Below, in pieces: positions 44,186-52,492 of a DNA stretch of 64,000 nucleotides; within the stretch, counting starts at the first letter, position 1; each line of letters opens with the position of its first letter. The DNA comes from Paenibacillus tepidiphilus (GTDB lineage Bacteria; Bacillota; Bacilli; Paenibacillales; Paenibacillaceae). The stretch covers positions 62,001 to 126,000 of the forward strand of contig NZ_VWRQ01000013.1 of the NCBI RefSeq assembly GCF_008635795.1. The letters are read 5' to 3'. Under the pieces are notes generated by a model. That model had not been told where the DNA came from. It saw only the letters and a program-made list of their open reading frames with translations, and did no database searches. The position numbers were made by a program, and so were the translations under genes.

Positions 44186-45273
44186 GCCTTTTTCCTCCTT
44201 CTGAAGGCAGCCAGGAACAGCAGCGGCAGCGACAATCCGCCGAACATGAGCACGGCCCAATCCCCAATGAAATGCCCGAATGCAAACACATTATTGATAG
44301 TTCGCGGGGCTTCCGTAATCAGATAGACGAGAGGCAGCAGAGCGAACAGACAGTGGTTCAGCTTCAGCCCGGTCATTTGCGAGAAGCCCAGCGCCGCCCC
44401 GTACAGCGCGATGCAAAAGGTAGAGAAAATCTGCATCGTCCAGATTGCCAGAAGCAGCGACTCGAAGCGTTCGAACAGAAAAGCTACCTCAAAGCTGCGG
44501 ATCAAATCAATAAAAGGCCAGGTGCGCGTCACCACCCCTTCCACGGAAAACGCGCCTATTGTCAGAACAGCTGACGTAACATAGAAGGGAATGGTAATAA
44601 TTGTTCCCAGCACTGCCACCCGCCCGGCCTGCTTCGGCTTATCCATAAAAGCGACCAGGAACAATAGCGCCTCTCCTGATGTGAAGCTGAGCGGTGTCGC
44701 GCCGATCCCCCTGAGCACCGGTGCGATGCCCTCACTAAGAACGGGCCGGAGATTGTCCAGATCAAATACCTTCAGGCTCAGGAGACATACGCCGAAGAAG
44801 ATTGTCCAGGCAAGAGGAGTAATCAGCCGGCACATCCGCGACAGGGCATTGATGCCCCCTCTGCACAAATACAGCGCAACCCACAGAAACAGCGCCGCGA
44901 CCGCCCAAGTGGGCGTTCCTTCGAGCAGAAAGAATACCGTAACCTCCTGTACCGAACGCAGCTCAAAGGCCGCATAGCAGACAAAGTAGAGACACACCAG
45001 CGTGCCTGCAGCCAGTGCCAGCGGCTTGCCCATGATTTTAGGCGCGAACTGAAAAAAAGTCTCGCCGGGAAATTTCCGGCACAGGCAGGCGATCAGAAAT
45101 GCCGGAATTGTGAAGAGCAATCCCCCGCAGATGATAGAAAGCCAGATATCCGGCGTACCTGCCTTTTGGGCGGCCACCCTCGGCAGGGTGAACACGCTGG
45201 CGACAAGAACGTAATTGACCAGAATAAATACCGCCTGGCTTGTCGTAATCCTGTCCTGCGTTTTACTTGCCAT
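44182..45273 (-). CDS. Spore germinant receptor B subunit (GerAB family permease), operon 2
   Basis: A 363-residue protein with about ten membrane helices, of the endospore germination permease family. It has ITTSQAVFILVNYVLVASVF at the N terminus, FPGETFFQFAPKIMGKPLAL and FEVAFLFERFESLLLAIWTM. The ATG at 45273 follows GGGAGGG at seven bases. It overlaps the C-subunit gene by four bases and starts 57 bp after the A-subunit stop. The germinant cannot be told from sequence. Confidence 0.9.
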   Translation of the reverse strand: MASKTQDRITTSQAVFILVNYVLVASVFTLPRVAAQKAGTPDIWLSIICGGLLFTIPAFLIACLCRKFPGETFFQFAPKIMGKPLALAAGTLVCLYFVCYAAFELRSVQEVTVFFLLEGTPTWAVAALFLWVALYLCRGGINALSRMCRLITPLAWTIFFGVCLLSLKVFDLDNLRPVLSEGIAPVLRGIGATPLSFTSGEALLFLVAFMDKPKQAGRVAVLGTIITIPFYVTSAVLTIGAFSVEGVVTRTWPFIDLIRSFEVAFLFERFESLLLAIWTMQIFSTFCIALYGAALGFSQMTGLKLNHCLFALLPLVYLITEAPRTINNVFAFGHFIGDWAVLMFGGLSLPLLFLAAFRRRKKA

Positions 45274-45329
45274 GTCTCTTCCCTCCCTGTCATTTGAAGT
45301 TACCGCTTGTCCTATCACTCTTCTCAGGG

Positions 45330-47087
45330 CTACCGCTTGCGGATTTTGTCCTGAGGCTGCAGCATGGTTGGCCGCCGTTTCATTAATTGCAGCGGAATAC
45401 GGATTACAAAGTCACGCAAATCGCTCATCCGGTAAGGTGTAATCATGCTTAAATAGGGAACTCCGAAGCTCTTCAGATTGATCAGATGGCTGCTGAGCAG
45501 CAGGAAGAACAGCACAATGCCGTAGAGGCCGAAGAAGGCTGCAAAAAACATAGCCACAAACCGCAGCAGCCGCAGCGTGATTCCCGCGCTGTACATGGGC
45601 ACAGAGAAGGAGGATATGGCGGTCAGCGCCACTACGATGACCAGAATCGGACTGACAATCCCCGCCTCTACCGCGGCTTGCCCGATAATCAGGCCTCCGA
45701 CGATCCCCATCGCCGGTCCTATCGGCTTGGGCAGCCTCAGGCCGGCCTCGCGCAGTATTTCAATCGCCACCTCCATAATGAGCGCTTCGACGAGCGTCGG
45801 AAAAGGAACGCCCTGGCGGGAGCTGATGATGGAAATTGCCAGCTTCGTAGGGATCAGGCCGGGATGAAACGACAGAAAGGAAATGTACAGCGCCGGAGCG
45901 AAGAGCGAGATCGTCGCCGCGCCAAACCGGAGTATGCGCAGCAGCGACCCCGAGAACCAGCGGTCATAATAATCCTCCGGTGACTGCAGAAGCATCCCGA
46001 AGGTAACCGGCATAATCAGCGCGAACGGAGTACCGTCAAGCAGCAGTGCCGCCCGCCCCTCCAGCAGCGCTGCCATCACCCTGTCCGGACGCTCAGTACT
46101 TTGAATCTGTTGAAACGGACTCAGATAGTTATCCTCCAGCAGCTGTTCAATGAAGCCTGATTCCTGTACGTCATCAATATTGATTGTATGAATTCTCCGG
46201 ACAATTTCCTCGATCAGCTCCTCATTGGCAATCCCCTTGATATAGGTCAATATCATTTCTTTCTCGATGCGTTCACCGACGGTAAAGGAGCGCATGACCA
46301 GCCCCGTATGCTGGCCGTGGCGGCGCAAGAGCGCCGTGTTGTCGCTCAGCGTCTCGTTGAACCCGACGCGCGGGCCGCGGAGCAGTGCCTCGGAGATCGG
46401 CTCCTCCACCGCTCTGGTGTTACCCTTGGATGTTCCCAGCACGAATACCTCGGACATCCCCTCCACCAGCAGCACCGCGGAGCCGAACAACACCTTTTTA
46501 AGAGATTGCATAACCTCATTGGTATATTCGATTTCGGACACCTGGAGAATTCTCTGGGTTACAATGACTTTCAGCTCTTCCGGCGGCGGGAGCGCAGATA
46601 TACCTTCAAAGGCCAGTACCGCATTCATCAGGGGCTTCAGAATATTGATATCCATCCCCTCTTTATCCGTTAGCCCGTCCACAAAGAACAATGCAGCCGG
46701 AATGCGCAGGCTGCCGATTTGCAGCCGCCTTACATTGACATCGGACATATCGGCGCAGGCGGCCCTAAACTTCGCGACATCCTCCTCCAGACATCCGCTG
46801 TATCGCAGCGGCGGCCCCGTCTCCTCCCCGCCGGCTGATGCCTCGGCTCCCGACTTTTTCTTGTCGGACGCCGCAATGCTGCTCTGCGCAGCTTCTGCAG
46901 TATCCTCTGAACTGGGGACGCCTCCGCCCTTCTTCCCTTCCGCCCGCTGGCCGCGGGTGCTGGCCTTCCCCTCCTGCGCCCTTATCCATAGCATCATCCG
47001 CGTCAATCCTAACGGAATGGCGAGGATCATCAAGCTTTGCAGCAGCTCGCCCCAACCGGGTAACCATTTAATAATGCTGTTCCACAT
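45330..47087 (-). CDS. Spore germinant receptor A subunit (GerAA family), operon 2
   Basis: A 585-residue A subunit. An N-terminal membrane segment (GELLQSLMILAIPLGLTRMM) and a Ser/Lys/Glu-rich linker precede the usual GerAA core: FFVDGLTDKEGMDINILKPL, GPRVGFNETLSDNTALLRRH, STERPDRVMAALLEGRAALL, FPTLVEALIMEVAIEILREA, then four to five helices. The extra N-terminal helix is less usual in GerAA. The ATG at 47087 follows AAAGGGGCGG. It is first of an A-B-C operon. Confidence 0.91.
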   Translation of the reverse strand: MWNSIIKWLPGWGELLQSLMILAIPLGLTRMMLWIRAQEGKASTRGQRAEGKKGGGVPSSEDTAEAAQSSIAASDKKKSGAEASAGGEETGPPLRYSGCLEEDVAKFRAACADMSDVNVRRLQIGSLRIPAALFFVDGLTDKEGMDINILKPLMNAVLAFEGISALPPPEELKVIVTQRILQVSEIEYTNEVMQSLKKVLFGSAVLLVEGMSEVFVLGTSKGNTRAVEEPISEALLRGPRVGFNETLSDNTALLRRHGQHTGLVMRSFTVGERIEKEMILTYIKGIANEELIEEIVRRIHTINIDDVQESGFIEQLLEDNYLSPFQQIQSTERPDRVMAALLEGRAALLLDGTPFALIMPVTFGMLLQSPEDYYDRWFSGSLLRILRFGAATISLFAPALYISFLSFHPGLIPTKLAISIISSRQGVPFPTLVEALIMEVAIEILREAGLRLPKPIGPAMGIVGGLIIGQAAVEAGIVSPILVIVVALTAISSFSVPMYSAGITLRLLRFVAMFFAAFFGLYGIVLFFLLLSSHLINLKSFGVPYLSMITPYRMSDLRDFVIRIPLQLMKRRPTMLQPQDKIRKR

Positions 47088-47171
47088 CCGGCCCGCCCCT
47101 TTCCCTATCCGTGTCCTTATTTTGGCCGGGCCCGGGTGAATCATGCATTTACTGCCAAATTTCCCACAAAA

Positions 47172-47205
47172 AAATCCGGCTGCGCCGAATACCGCAGTCG
47201 GATTT
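47172..47205 (-). terminator. Terminator of the SDR gene
   Basis: A 13-bp stem with one mismatch (AAATCCG.CTGCG and its complement) is followed by a run of T on the minus strand. Confidence 0.8.
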
Positions 47206-47237
47206 ATCCTCATAAGTTATAATGACCTCTTATTGTG

Positions 47238-47990
47238 CTACCAGGGCCAGGCATTGCCATTCAGATCGAGATACGCCGGTTCATCACCGGCGTACTGCCG
47301 GTGCTCCTGGATGATGGCCATAATTTTGCGGGCCGATTCCTCTGGCGGAACAGTGGCCTGCATATTCTTTTCCCCGTGCATATAGGATTGCAGCCAGCCG
47401 GGATGGAAGATCATCACCTGGCCGCCCAGCTTCTTCAGGTGGTTATGCAGCAGCGAGGACTGCATATTCAGCGCCGCCTTGGACATACAGTAGCCATACA
47501 TATTGATCCGTTTGTTCCGCCCGATGCTGCCGGCTTCGGAGGAGATGTTAACGACCAGCTTGGATTTGCCCTGCAGCAGCAGGCCCATCAGCGCATTGCT
47601 GACCCTGAGCGTGCCGAGCGCGTTCACGTTGTACAGCTGCAGCATCGCCTCATCGTCCATATCCACCAGAATGGTAGCTTCGTCAGCATTGTGAATAATT
47701 CCGGCATTGTTGATAATGAGGTCCAGATGACCGGTATGGCCGGCAATGCTTCGGGCAGCCTCCTTCACACTGGTTCCGTCGCCGATATCCAGCGGAATCA
47801 GATACAGACGGTCCGGATACTGCTCCTGCAGCCGAAGAAGCGATTCCTCTTCCTTCATATACTGACCGGCAAATACCGTATATCTGTTCTCAAGCAGCCA
47901 GCCCGTCAGGCTCAATCCGAGCCCGCGGTCGGCGCCGGTAACACAGGCCACTCTTTTCACAGTTCGACACATCCCCTCGGCCCTGTCCAA
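47238..47990 (-). CDS. Short-chain dehydrogenase/reductase (SDR)
   Basis: A classical SDR of up to 250 residues. It shows VACVTGADRGLGLSLTGWLL (NAD(P)-binding TGxxxGxG), LDLIINNAGI, the serine in NISSEAGSIG and the catalytic YCMSK (Tyr-x3-Lys). HPGWLQSYM is a family-like substrate loop. The substrate is unknown. The start is uncertain: TTG 47990, ATG 47972 or GTG 47960, with GAGGGG lying between the first two. It is separated from the germination operon by a terminator. Confidence 0.88.
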   Translation of the reverse strand: MDRAEGMCRTVKRVACVTGADRGLGLSLTGWLLENRYTVFAGQYMKEEESLLRLQEQYPDRLYLIPLDIGDGTSVKEAARSIAGHTGHLDLIINNAGIIHNADEATILVDMDDEAMLQLYNVNALGTLRVSNALMGLLLQGKSKLVVNISSEAGSIGRNKRINMYGYCMSKAALNMQSSLLHNHLKKLGGQVMIFHPGWLQSYMHGEKNMQATVPPEESARKIMAIIQEHRQYAGDEPAYLDLNGNAWPW

Positions 47991-48178
47991 ATGCCATATT
48001 TTGCTGAATCCTTCTCACATTAGCACGGGAAGCTGCTTAATACAATGTCCCTTACAGGACTGTAATTTTTCCGGGTAAGCCGCCCGGAGCCTGCTTTTGT
48101 TTTAATTTTGAACTATGTTACAATCAGACTTGCACAGCTTCGTTCGAAGCCATCTTAACTTAGGAAGGGGAATCTTCT

Positions 48179-48505
48179 ATGTCGATCCAACAACTCCACA
48201 GTCTCGACGAACTCCAGCAGTATGTACAGGGACCCGGCAAAAAGCTGCTGTTCAAGCACAGCACCACCTGCCCGATCAGCGCCAAGGCGCATGAGGAATT
48301 CCAGGCTTATGCCCAGAGCTCCGATACGCCTGCAGCCATTGTGCACGTCATTGAGGACCGCCCGGTTTCCAACCGGATTGCCGAGGATTTCGGCATCAAG
48401 CATGAATCCCCGCAAATCTTCCTGCTGGAAGACGGCGAAGTCCGCTGGAATACCTCCCACTGGAAAATCACCCGGGATGCTATCAAGGAAGCGGTAAGCA
48501 AATGA
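48179..48505 (+). CDS. ytxJ: Bacillithiol system redox-active protein YtxJ (BrxC-type)
   Basis: A 108-residue monothiol thioredoxin-fold protein with the active site HSTTCPISAKAHEEF (Cys31), ESPQIFLLEDGEVRWNTSHW and a C terminus all typical of YtxJ. It is thought to act as a monothiol bacilliredoxin, removing bacillithiol from proteins. GGAAGGGGAATCTT precedes the ATG. Its stop overlaps the glutaredoxin start as ATGA, so the two are co-translated and probably act in the same redox pathway. Confidence 0.93.
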   Translation: MSIQQLHSLDELQQYVQGPGKKLLFKHSTTCPISAKAHEEFQAYAQSSDTPAAIVHVIEDRPVSNRIAEDFGIKHESPQIFLLEDGEVRWNTSHWKITRDAIKEAVSK

Positions 48506-48747
48506 GCCCGAACGTTATTGTCTACTCCACGGCGGGCTGCGCTGACTGCAATCAAGTGAAGCAGTGGCTCTCCGGACAGGGAATCGCTTATGAAGTCAGG
48601 GATGTAATGGCGAGCGCGGCCTATCAGGAGGAAGTGGAGAAGCTCGGCTTCATGGGCATCCCTGTCACCGTCGTCGGCGGGCAGGCCGTAAAGGGGTTCG
48701 ATCTGCCCCGGCTCCAGTCTCTCTTCGCTTCAACAACGGCAGAGTAA
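48502..48747 (+). CDS. Glutaredoxin family protein (CADC active site)
   Basis: An 81-residue glutaredoxin-like protein. Cys13 and Cys16 are in AGCADCNQVKQWL. GIPVTVVGGQAVKGFDLPRL carries the cis-proline and the thiol-binding GF(D) motif of glutaredoxins. In organisms that lack glutathione such proteins probably use bacillithiol or another reductant. It overlaps ytxJ by four bases and is followed by a strong terminator. Confidence 0.9.
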   Translation: MSPNVIVYSTAGCADCNQVKQWLSGQGIAYEVRDVMASAAYQEEVEKLGFMGIPVTVVGGQAVKGFDLPRLQSLFASTTAE

Positions 48748-48801
48748 TCCGCGGCAATCACTATGGATCAATTACCAGCGTTCTGTGCTGGTGTAAGAAG
48801 C

Positions 48802-48848
48802 AACGGCGATGCCGTCCTGACAAGGACGATATCGCCGTTTTTTTTGCG
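48802..48848 (+). terminator. Terminator of the ytxJ-glutaredoxin operon
   Basis: The stem AACGGCGAT/ATCGCCGTT with inner GTCCT/AGGAC is followed by a long T run on the plus strand. The stem occupies 48802-48839. Confidence 0.9.
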
Positions 48849-48867
48849 GGACCCTGCGGGAATACCT

Positions 48868-49284
48868 CTAGCCCTGCAATGCCGTCCGGTCCGCCAGGAA
48901 GGAGACATTGCCGCTGTAGGAATAGATCACATGATCTGCTCCCAGACCCTTATAGACATGCCGCGGATGCGGCGACGTCGTAATGACGACAATCGGCCGG
49001 TCCGTCCAGGAACGGCACATCCGCACATAGCGGCTGCACAATGCAACGCTGTTCTCGAAAAGGTACACCCGGCTAATGGCAAACTCCGGCCTGCACCAGG
49101 ACTTCTCATGATGCGTATCAATCAGCAGGCTCGCTTCCACGCCCAGTTCTTCGAGACGCGCCAGCTGCGTCCGGCAGTTGGCCAGCCCGGCTACTTTGTA
49201 GCCTCTGAATTTTAATATCTTAATAAATTGCTCCCCCGCTTTGGTCGGAGCACATACCAGTACATATTCTCTCTGATCCGTCAT
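48868..49284 (-). CDS. Orphan 138-residue protein under c-di-AMP riboswitch control; possible RCK/TrkA-N-like fold
   Basis: I do not recognise this protein. YVLVCAPTKAGEQFIKILKF at the N terminus, then GYKVAGL, suggests a first beta-alpha-beta unit of a Rossmann fold but without the GxGxxG motif. The end, RHVYKGLGADHVIYSYSGNV, resembles the KxLxxxGADxVI stretch of RCK_N (KtrA/TrkA) domains. There is no membrane helix. Five cysteines are scattered. It is the only gene downstream of the riboswitch at 49408-49590. A role in potassium or turgor control is inference from the ligand. Confidence 0.75.
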   Translation of the reverse strand: MTDQREYVLVCAPTKAGEQFIKILKFRGYKVAGLANCRTQLARLEELGVEASLLIDTHHEKSWCRPEFAISRVYLFENSVALCSRYVRMCRSWTDRPIVVITTSPHPRHVYKGLGADHVIYSYSGNVSFLADRTALQG

Positions 49285-49344
49285 TGCCGCTTCCCCTCCC
49301 GTATCCTGCCATACTCCATATCCGCTCTAAAAAGCACAGCAAAA

Positions 49345-49370
49345 AGCCACAAAGGATTCCCTCTGTGGCT
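49345..49370 (-). terminator. Riboswitch expression-platform terminator
   Basis: The hairpin AGCCACA/TGTGGCT with an inner partial AGGG..CCTT pairing is followed by TTTTT on the minus strand. It lies between the riboswitch and the start codon at 49284, so it is the likely off-switch when ligand is bound. Confidence 0.8.
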
Positions 49371-49407
49371 CCAAATACGCGGTCACATTGCGCTCATCCT
49401 CTCTACA

Positions 49408-49590
49408 TACGCTTACGAGGTTAGCTGTCGGATTCGGGCGGTGAGAGTCGCCCTACCTGCCTCCGGCGCGAGATTCTCTCACACCTGGAGCAGGATTCAC
49501 CCCATAACCGGCTTCTTGCTGCCTTCACCAGGCCGCCGATTGTTGGTTCCCCCGCTTTCCATAACGGAAATTAAGCGGATATCTATTCGG
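49408..49590 (-). promoter_or_regulatory. c-di-AMP riboswitch (ydaO/yuaA type)
   Basis: On the minus strand the conserved blocks of this class occur in order: a CCGCTTAA region, AAAGCGGGGGAACC, CCGGTTATGGGGTGAATCC, GGGCG..CGCCCGAATCCG and ACAGCTAACCTCGTAAGC. A consensus promoter lies just upstream and an intrinsic terminator downstream. In known cases c-di-AMP binding promotes termination. The P1 boundaries are approximate. Confidence 0.9.
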
Positions 49591-49609
49591 TTCACTTATA
49601 AACAGATGT

Positions 49610-49638
49610 ATCATACTCTCGGCGGCTGAACTTGTAAA
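49610..49638 (-). promoter_or_regulatory. Sigma-A promoter of the riboswitch transcript
   Basis: TTTACA (49633-49638), a 17-bp spacer and TATGAT (49610-49615) on the minus strand place the transcription start about 15 bp before the aptamer. Confidence 0.65.
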
Positions 49639-49884
49639 CCGGCATCCTGCCAGTATTACGGGCAAAGTCCGGCAAATTAGCATTAGATAACGCTTACTTA
49701 GGCGTCAATCATTGATTTCCGCTTTATATCTCGCATTTTGTAACTATTGTATAGCGGGGCACACTTATCCTGATTCGCTGCGTGGTTCCCTCCAGGAGCT
49801 TTCGGTGGCCCGGTGCCGGGGAGCTGTTTTTAAATACTGCATTCTGCTATAATTTAACTAAATTATCCAAAAGAAGGTGCTGCT

Positions 49885-50046
49885 ATGAATTATAATCAAC
49901 CCATCATTGAAAACCATGAAGTAGGTTATTACTTTCCCTTGCTCATCACATGGACAGTGGTAAATTTAATCACCTTCGGAAAATCCGACTTTATAAAGAA
50001 CAAGGTTTCCCTCTATAGATCGCTAAACCGTCATACTCAAATGTAA
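49885..50046 (+). CDS. Small 53-residue protein
   Basis: A short frame beginning MNYNQPIIENHEVGYYFPLL with one hydrophobic segment (PLLITWTVVNLITFG) and a basic tail (KNKVSLYRSLNRH). AAGAAGGTG lies five bases before the ATG. It sits alone between the riboswitch promoter and a small convergent membrane protein gene. It may be a small single-pass membrane protein. No family is recognised. Confidence 0.45.
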   Translation: MNYNQPIIENHEVGYYFPLLITWTVVNLITFGKSDFIKNKVSLYRSLNRHTQM

Positions 50047-50121
50047 GCCTCGCGTGGGCTATGCTGATTTTGCGAAATAAGCGGATTTCCAGGTCTGCTC
50101 TGGATTCCCCGGACCCTGCAG

Positions 50122-50349
50122 TTATTGATCGCCCTTGCGTTTCCCGCCGCCACCTTTGGCGAACCGCCAGACGGCCATGCAGCAGCCCAGGATCCCCAGG
50201 CCGAGGAGCAGGGTCTGCAGCGCGCCCAGCATGGAAGAGCCTCCCGGCCGGATCAGACTGCTGAGAATAATTAATAGAATGGAACCGAGCACCTGCAGAG
50301 GTGTTCTTGCCCATAGCGTTGTTGGTTTATTGCCTTTCAACTTCATCAC
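50122..50349 (-). CDS. Small hydrophobic membrane protein
   Basis: A frame of up to 75 residues with two hydrophobic segments (PLQVLGSILLIILSSLI and LGALQTLLLGLGILGCCMAV) and a basic C terminus (RFAKGGGGKRKG). AAGGAG lies directly upstream but is close to the GTG/ATG pair at 50349 and 50346, so the exact start is unsure. No family recognised. Confidence 0.55.
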   Translation of the reverse strand: MMKLKGNKPTTLWARTPLQVLGSILLIILSSLIRPGGSSMLGALQTLLLGLGILGCCMAVWRFAKGGGGKRKGDQ

Positions 50350-50482
50350 TCCTTAGTTACTATAAGGTACACTATTCCCGCCGTCTTCGCCAATTTGACG
50401 CACTAATGCCCTCCTGTAGCAGACTTGCCCGACGGTGATTCGGATTTTTCGTGGAGTCCATCATACGCTCACTCATACTAAA

Positions 50483-50510
50483 AAGGCTCATCCCCTGCGG
50501 GACAAGCCTT
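50483..50510 (-). terminator. Terminator of the GH2 gene
   Basis: The hairpin AAGGCT/AGCCTT with an inner GTCCC/GGGGA pairing is followed by TTTTAG on the minus strand, 40 bp after the stop codon. Confidence 0.7.
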
Positions 50511-50549
50511 CCTGCACTGCCTGCTTCCAGACAGCCCTTCTCGCCATAT

Positions 50550-52322
50550 TCATTCCAGGTTAATCGCCTTAATCCGTTCCAGCGGCAGCTTCGGCTGCCG
50601 GTCCTCCGTTAACAGTCCGTTCACTTCTTGCTGCACATCGCTGACCTGCGTATAACAGTACCCGCAAATATAGGGCGTAGCTTTGATCGCCTCCGTAATG
50701 CTCCGGAACCGCGTGAGGAACGCTTCCTCCGAGCCTACCTGCTCGCCGTACCCCCAGCCCTCCTCCGACTTGAAGGCGATGCCGCCGAACTCGCTGATCA
50801 TTACCGGTTGTCCCCGGTAAGCATAGCCCTGCGCCATGGCGTACTTCCAGTTCATATGGGAGATTTCATTGCCTGTAATCGCATCCTTGTCGGCATACCG
50901 TTTCAGAAATTCGGCACCGCTCTCCTCATAATCATGCAGCGTGATGATATCCGACACAGTATGCTCCCAGCCGTCATTCACAATGACCGGCCGGCAGGGA
51001 TCGATTGCTTTGGTCAAATGATAGATCGCTTCGGTAAACTGCTGCTGCCTGCGGTCGACGAATACAGCCGGAATCCCCCAGGATTCATTAAAGGGAACCC
51101 AGGTAATGATGGAAGGATGATTATACTGCTGCCGCACGATATCCAGCCATTCCCGGGTGAAGCGGTCCACCGCCAGGTCATTGAATTCATAGGTGGCCGC
51201 CATCTCCGACCACACCAGCACGCCTTTGACGTCGCACCAGTACAGGAAGCGCGGATCTTCAATCTTCTGATGCTTGCGTACGCCGTTATAGCCCATCGCC
51301 AGAATATAATCAATATCCGCCAGGATGGCCTCCTCGGACGGCGGGGTCAGATGAGTCTCCGGCCAATAGCCTTGGTCAAGGATGAGGCGCTGGTAGATGG
51401 GAGTATTGTTCAGCAGCACTTTGCCTTTCTGGATGGAAATCTTGCGGAGCCCAAAGTAGGATTGCACCTCATCCAGCACCGTTTCCCCGTCCCCGAGTGT
51501 AAAAGCCACCTCGTAGAGCTTCGGATGCTCCGGACTCCAGGACGCCACCTTCCACTCCTGCGTATCGCTGAGCAGATCGACGCTGGCCGACAGGCTGGAG
51601 CGGTCCACCAGTATGCGGGATTCCTTGATCAATGCACCATCCAAGGTGACACTTGCTGTCAGGTACAGTTGCTGCCCGGCCAGGTCCCCACCGACGCAAT
51701 AGTCGAACCGCACCGAGCGGGTATCGAGATCGGGCGTGATTTTGACCGCCTCCAGATGCCGGGAATGAACGAACTCCAGCCACACACTTTGCCAGATTCC
51801 TGTGGTCTGCACATACCAGCAGCCGAAGCTTTCGCCCTTCCAGCGCTGCTTGCCCCTTGGCTGCGTAGAATCAAAGCTGTCCTCCGCCTTAACGACGAGG
51901 CGGTTCTCCGCACCGTCCCCAGCAGTCAAATAACGGGTGATGTCAAAAGAAAAAGCCGTATACCCTCCCTCGTGGCAGCCGACAAACTGGCCGTTGACCC
52001 ACACCTTGGCGACATAATCAACGGCCTGAAAATGCAGAATAACCTGCTTGCCCGCCTGCTCCGCCGGAACTGTAAATATCCGCTGATACCATACATGCGA
52101 ATGGAATCCGGTCTCTCCGATGCCGCTCGCCGCAGTCTCGTATACGAACGGAACCCGAATCTTCCGAGCCCCTTCCAGTTTGCTGTACCACTGCTCGTAT
52201 TCGCCTGTATTCTTGTCGTCAAAGCGAAAATCCCATTCGCCGTTTAAATTATGCCAAGCTTCACGGACGAACTGCGGTCTAGGGTACTCCTTCCGGTAAC
52301 TTGCCAGACTCACGGACCTCAC
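50550..52322 (-). CDS. Family 2 glycoside hydrolase (beta-galactosidase/beta-glucuronidase type)
   Basis: A 590-residue three-domain GH2 enzyme: a sugar-binding jelly roll (LNGEWDFRFDDKNTGEYEQW, VWVNGQFVGCHEGGYTAFSF), an immunoglobulin-like domain and a TIM barrel. The acid/base Glu is in WVPFNESWGIP and the nucleophile Glu in PVMISEFGGIAF. There is no signal peptide, so it is intracellular. Substrate (galactoside, glucuronide, mannoside) cannot be fixed. The GTG at 52322 lies eight bases after AAGGAG. A palindrome at its transcription start suggests repression. Confidence 0.92.
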   Translation of the reverse strand: MRSVSLASYRKEYPRPQFVREAWHNLNGEWDFRFDDKNTGEYEQWYSKLEGARKIRVPFVYETAASGIGETGFHSHVWYQRIFTVPAEQAGKQVILHFQAVDYVAKVWVNGQFVGCHEGGYTAFSFDITRYLTAGDGAENRLVVKAEDSFDSTQPRGKQRWKGESFGCWYVQTTGIWQSVWLEFVHSRHLEAVKITPDLDTRSVRFDYCVGGDLAGQQLYLTASVTLDGALIKESRILVDRSSLSASVDLLSDTQEWKVASWSPEHPKLYEVAFTLGDGETVLDEVQSYFGLRKISIQKGKVLLNNTPIYQRLILDQGYWPETHLTPPSEEAILADIDYILAMGYNGVRKHQKIEDPRFLYWCDVKGVLVWSEMAATYEFNDLAVDRFTREWLDIVRQQYNHPSIITWVPFNESWGIPAVFVDRRQQQFTEAIYHLTKAIDPCRPVIVNDGWEHTVSDIITLHDYEESGAEFLKRYADKDAITGNEISHMNWKYAMAQGYAYRGQPVMISEFGGIAFKSEEGWGYGEQVGSEEAFLTRFRSITEAIKATPYICGYCYTQVSDVQQEVNGLLTEDRQPKLPLERIKAINLE

Positions 52323-52342
52323 CCAGCCTTCTCCTTATTATT

Positions 52343-52376
52343 GTTGTTTTAATACAGTTTTATTGTATATAACAAC
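52343..52376 (-). promoter_or_regulatory. Operator palindrome at the GH2 transcription start
   Basis: The inverted repeat GTTGTT...AACAAC, with inner ATACA/TGTAT arms (TACAGTTTTATTGTA core), lies directly downstream of the -10 element. A bound repressor would block transcription start. Confidence 0.6.
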
Positions 52377-52379
52377 CTC

Positions 52380-52408
52380 ATATTAGTGCCGGTAATCTTT
52401 TTTGTCAA
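52380..52408 (-). promoter_or_regulatory. Sigma-A promoter of the GH2 gene
   Basis: TTGACA (52403-52408), a 17-bp spacer and TAATAT (52380-52385) on the minus strand form a near-consensus promoter about 60 bp before the GTG start. Confidence 0.7.
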
Positions 52409-52443
52409 CGTTTTCATGAGATATCTCCCTAATCGCTCTAAAA

Positions 52444-52482
52444 AAGACCTTTAGTTACAATAAAATTGTAACTAAAGGTCTT
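52444..52482 (-). terminator. Terminator of the ArsR-like regulator gene, containing the operator core
   Basis: A perfect 17-bp stem (AAGACCTTTAGTTACAA and complement) with a 5-nt loop is followed by TTTTTT on the minus strand. Its centre, TACAATTTTATTGTA, matches the GH2 operator core at 14 of 15 bases, so it may also bind the regulator. Confidence 0.85.
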
Positions 52483-52492
52483 CTTCCTGCTT

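Noticed and set aside
50628..52247. A 539-codon plus-strand frame across the GH2 gene
   Set aside because: Antisense shadow of a well-defined glycosidase.
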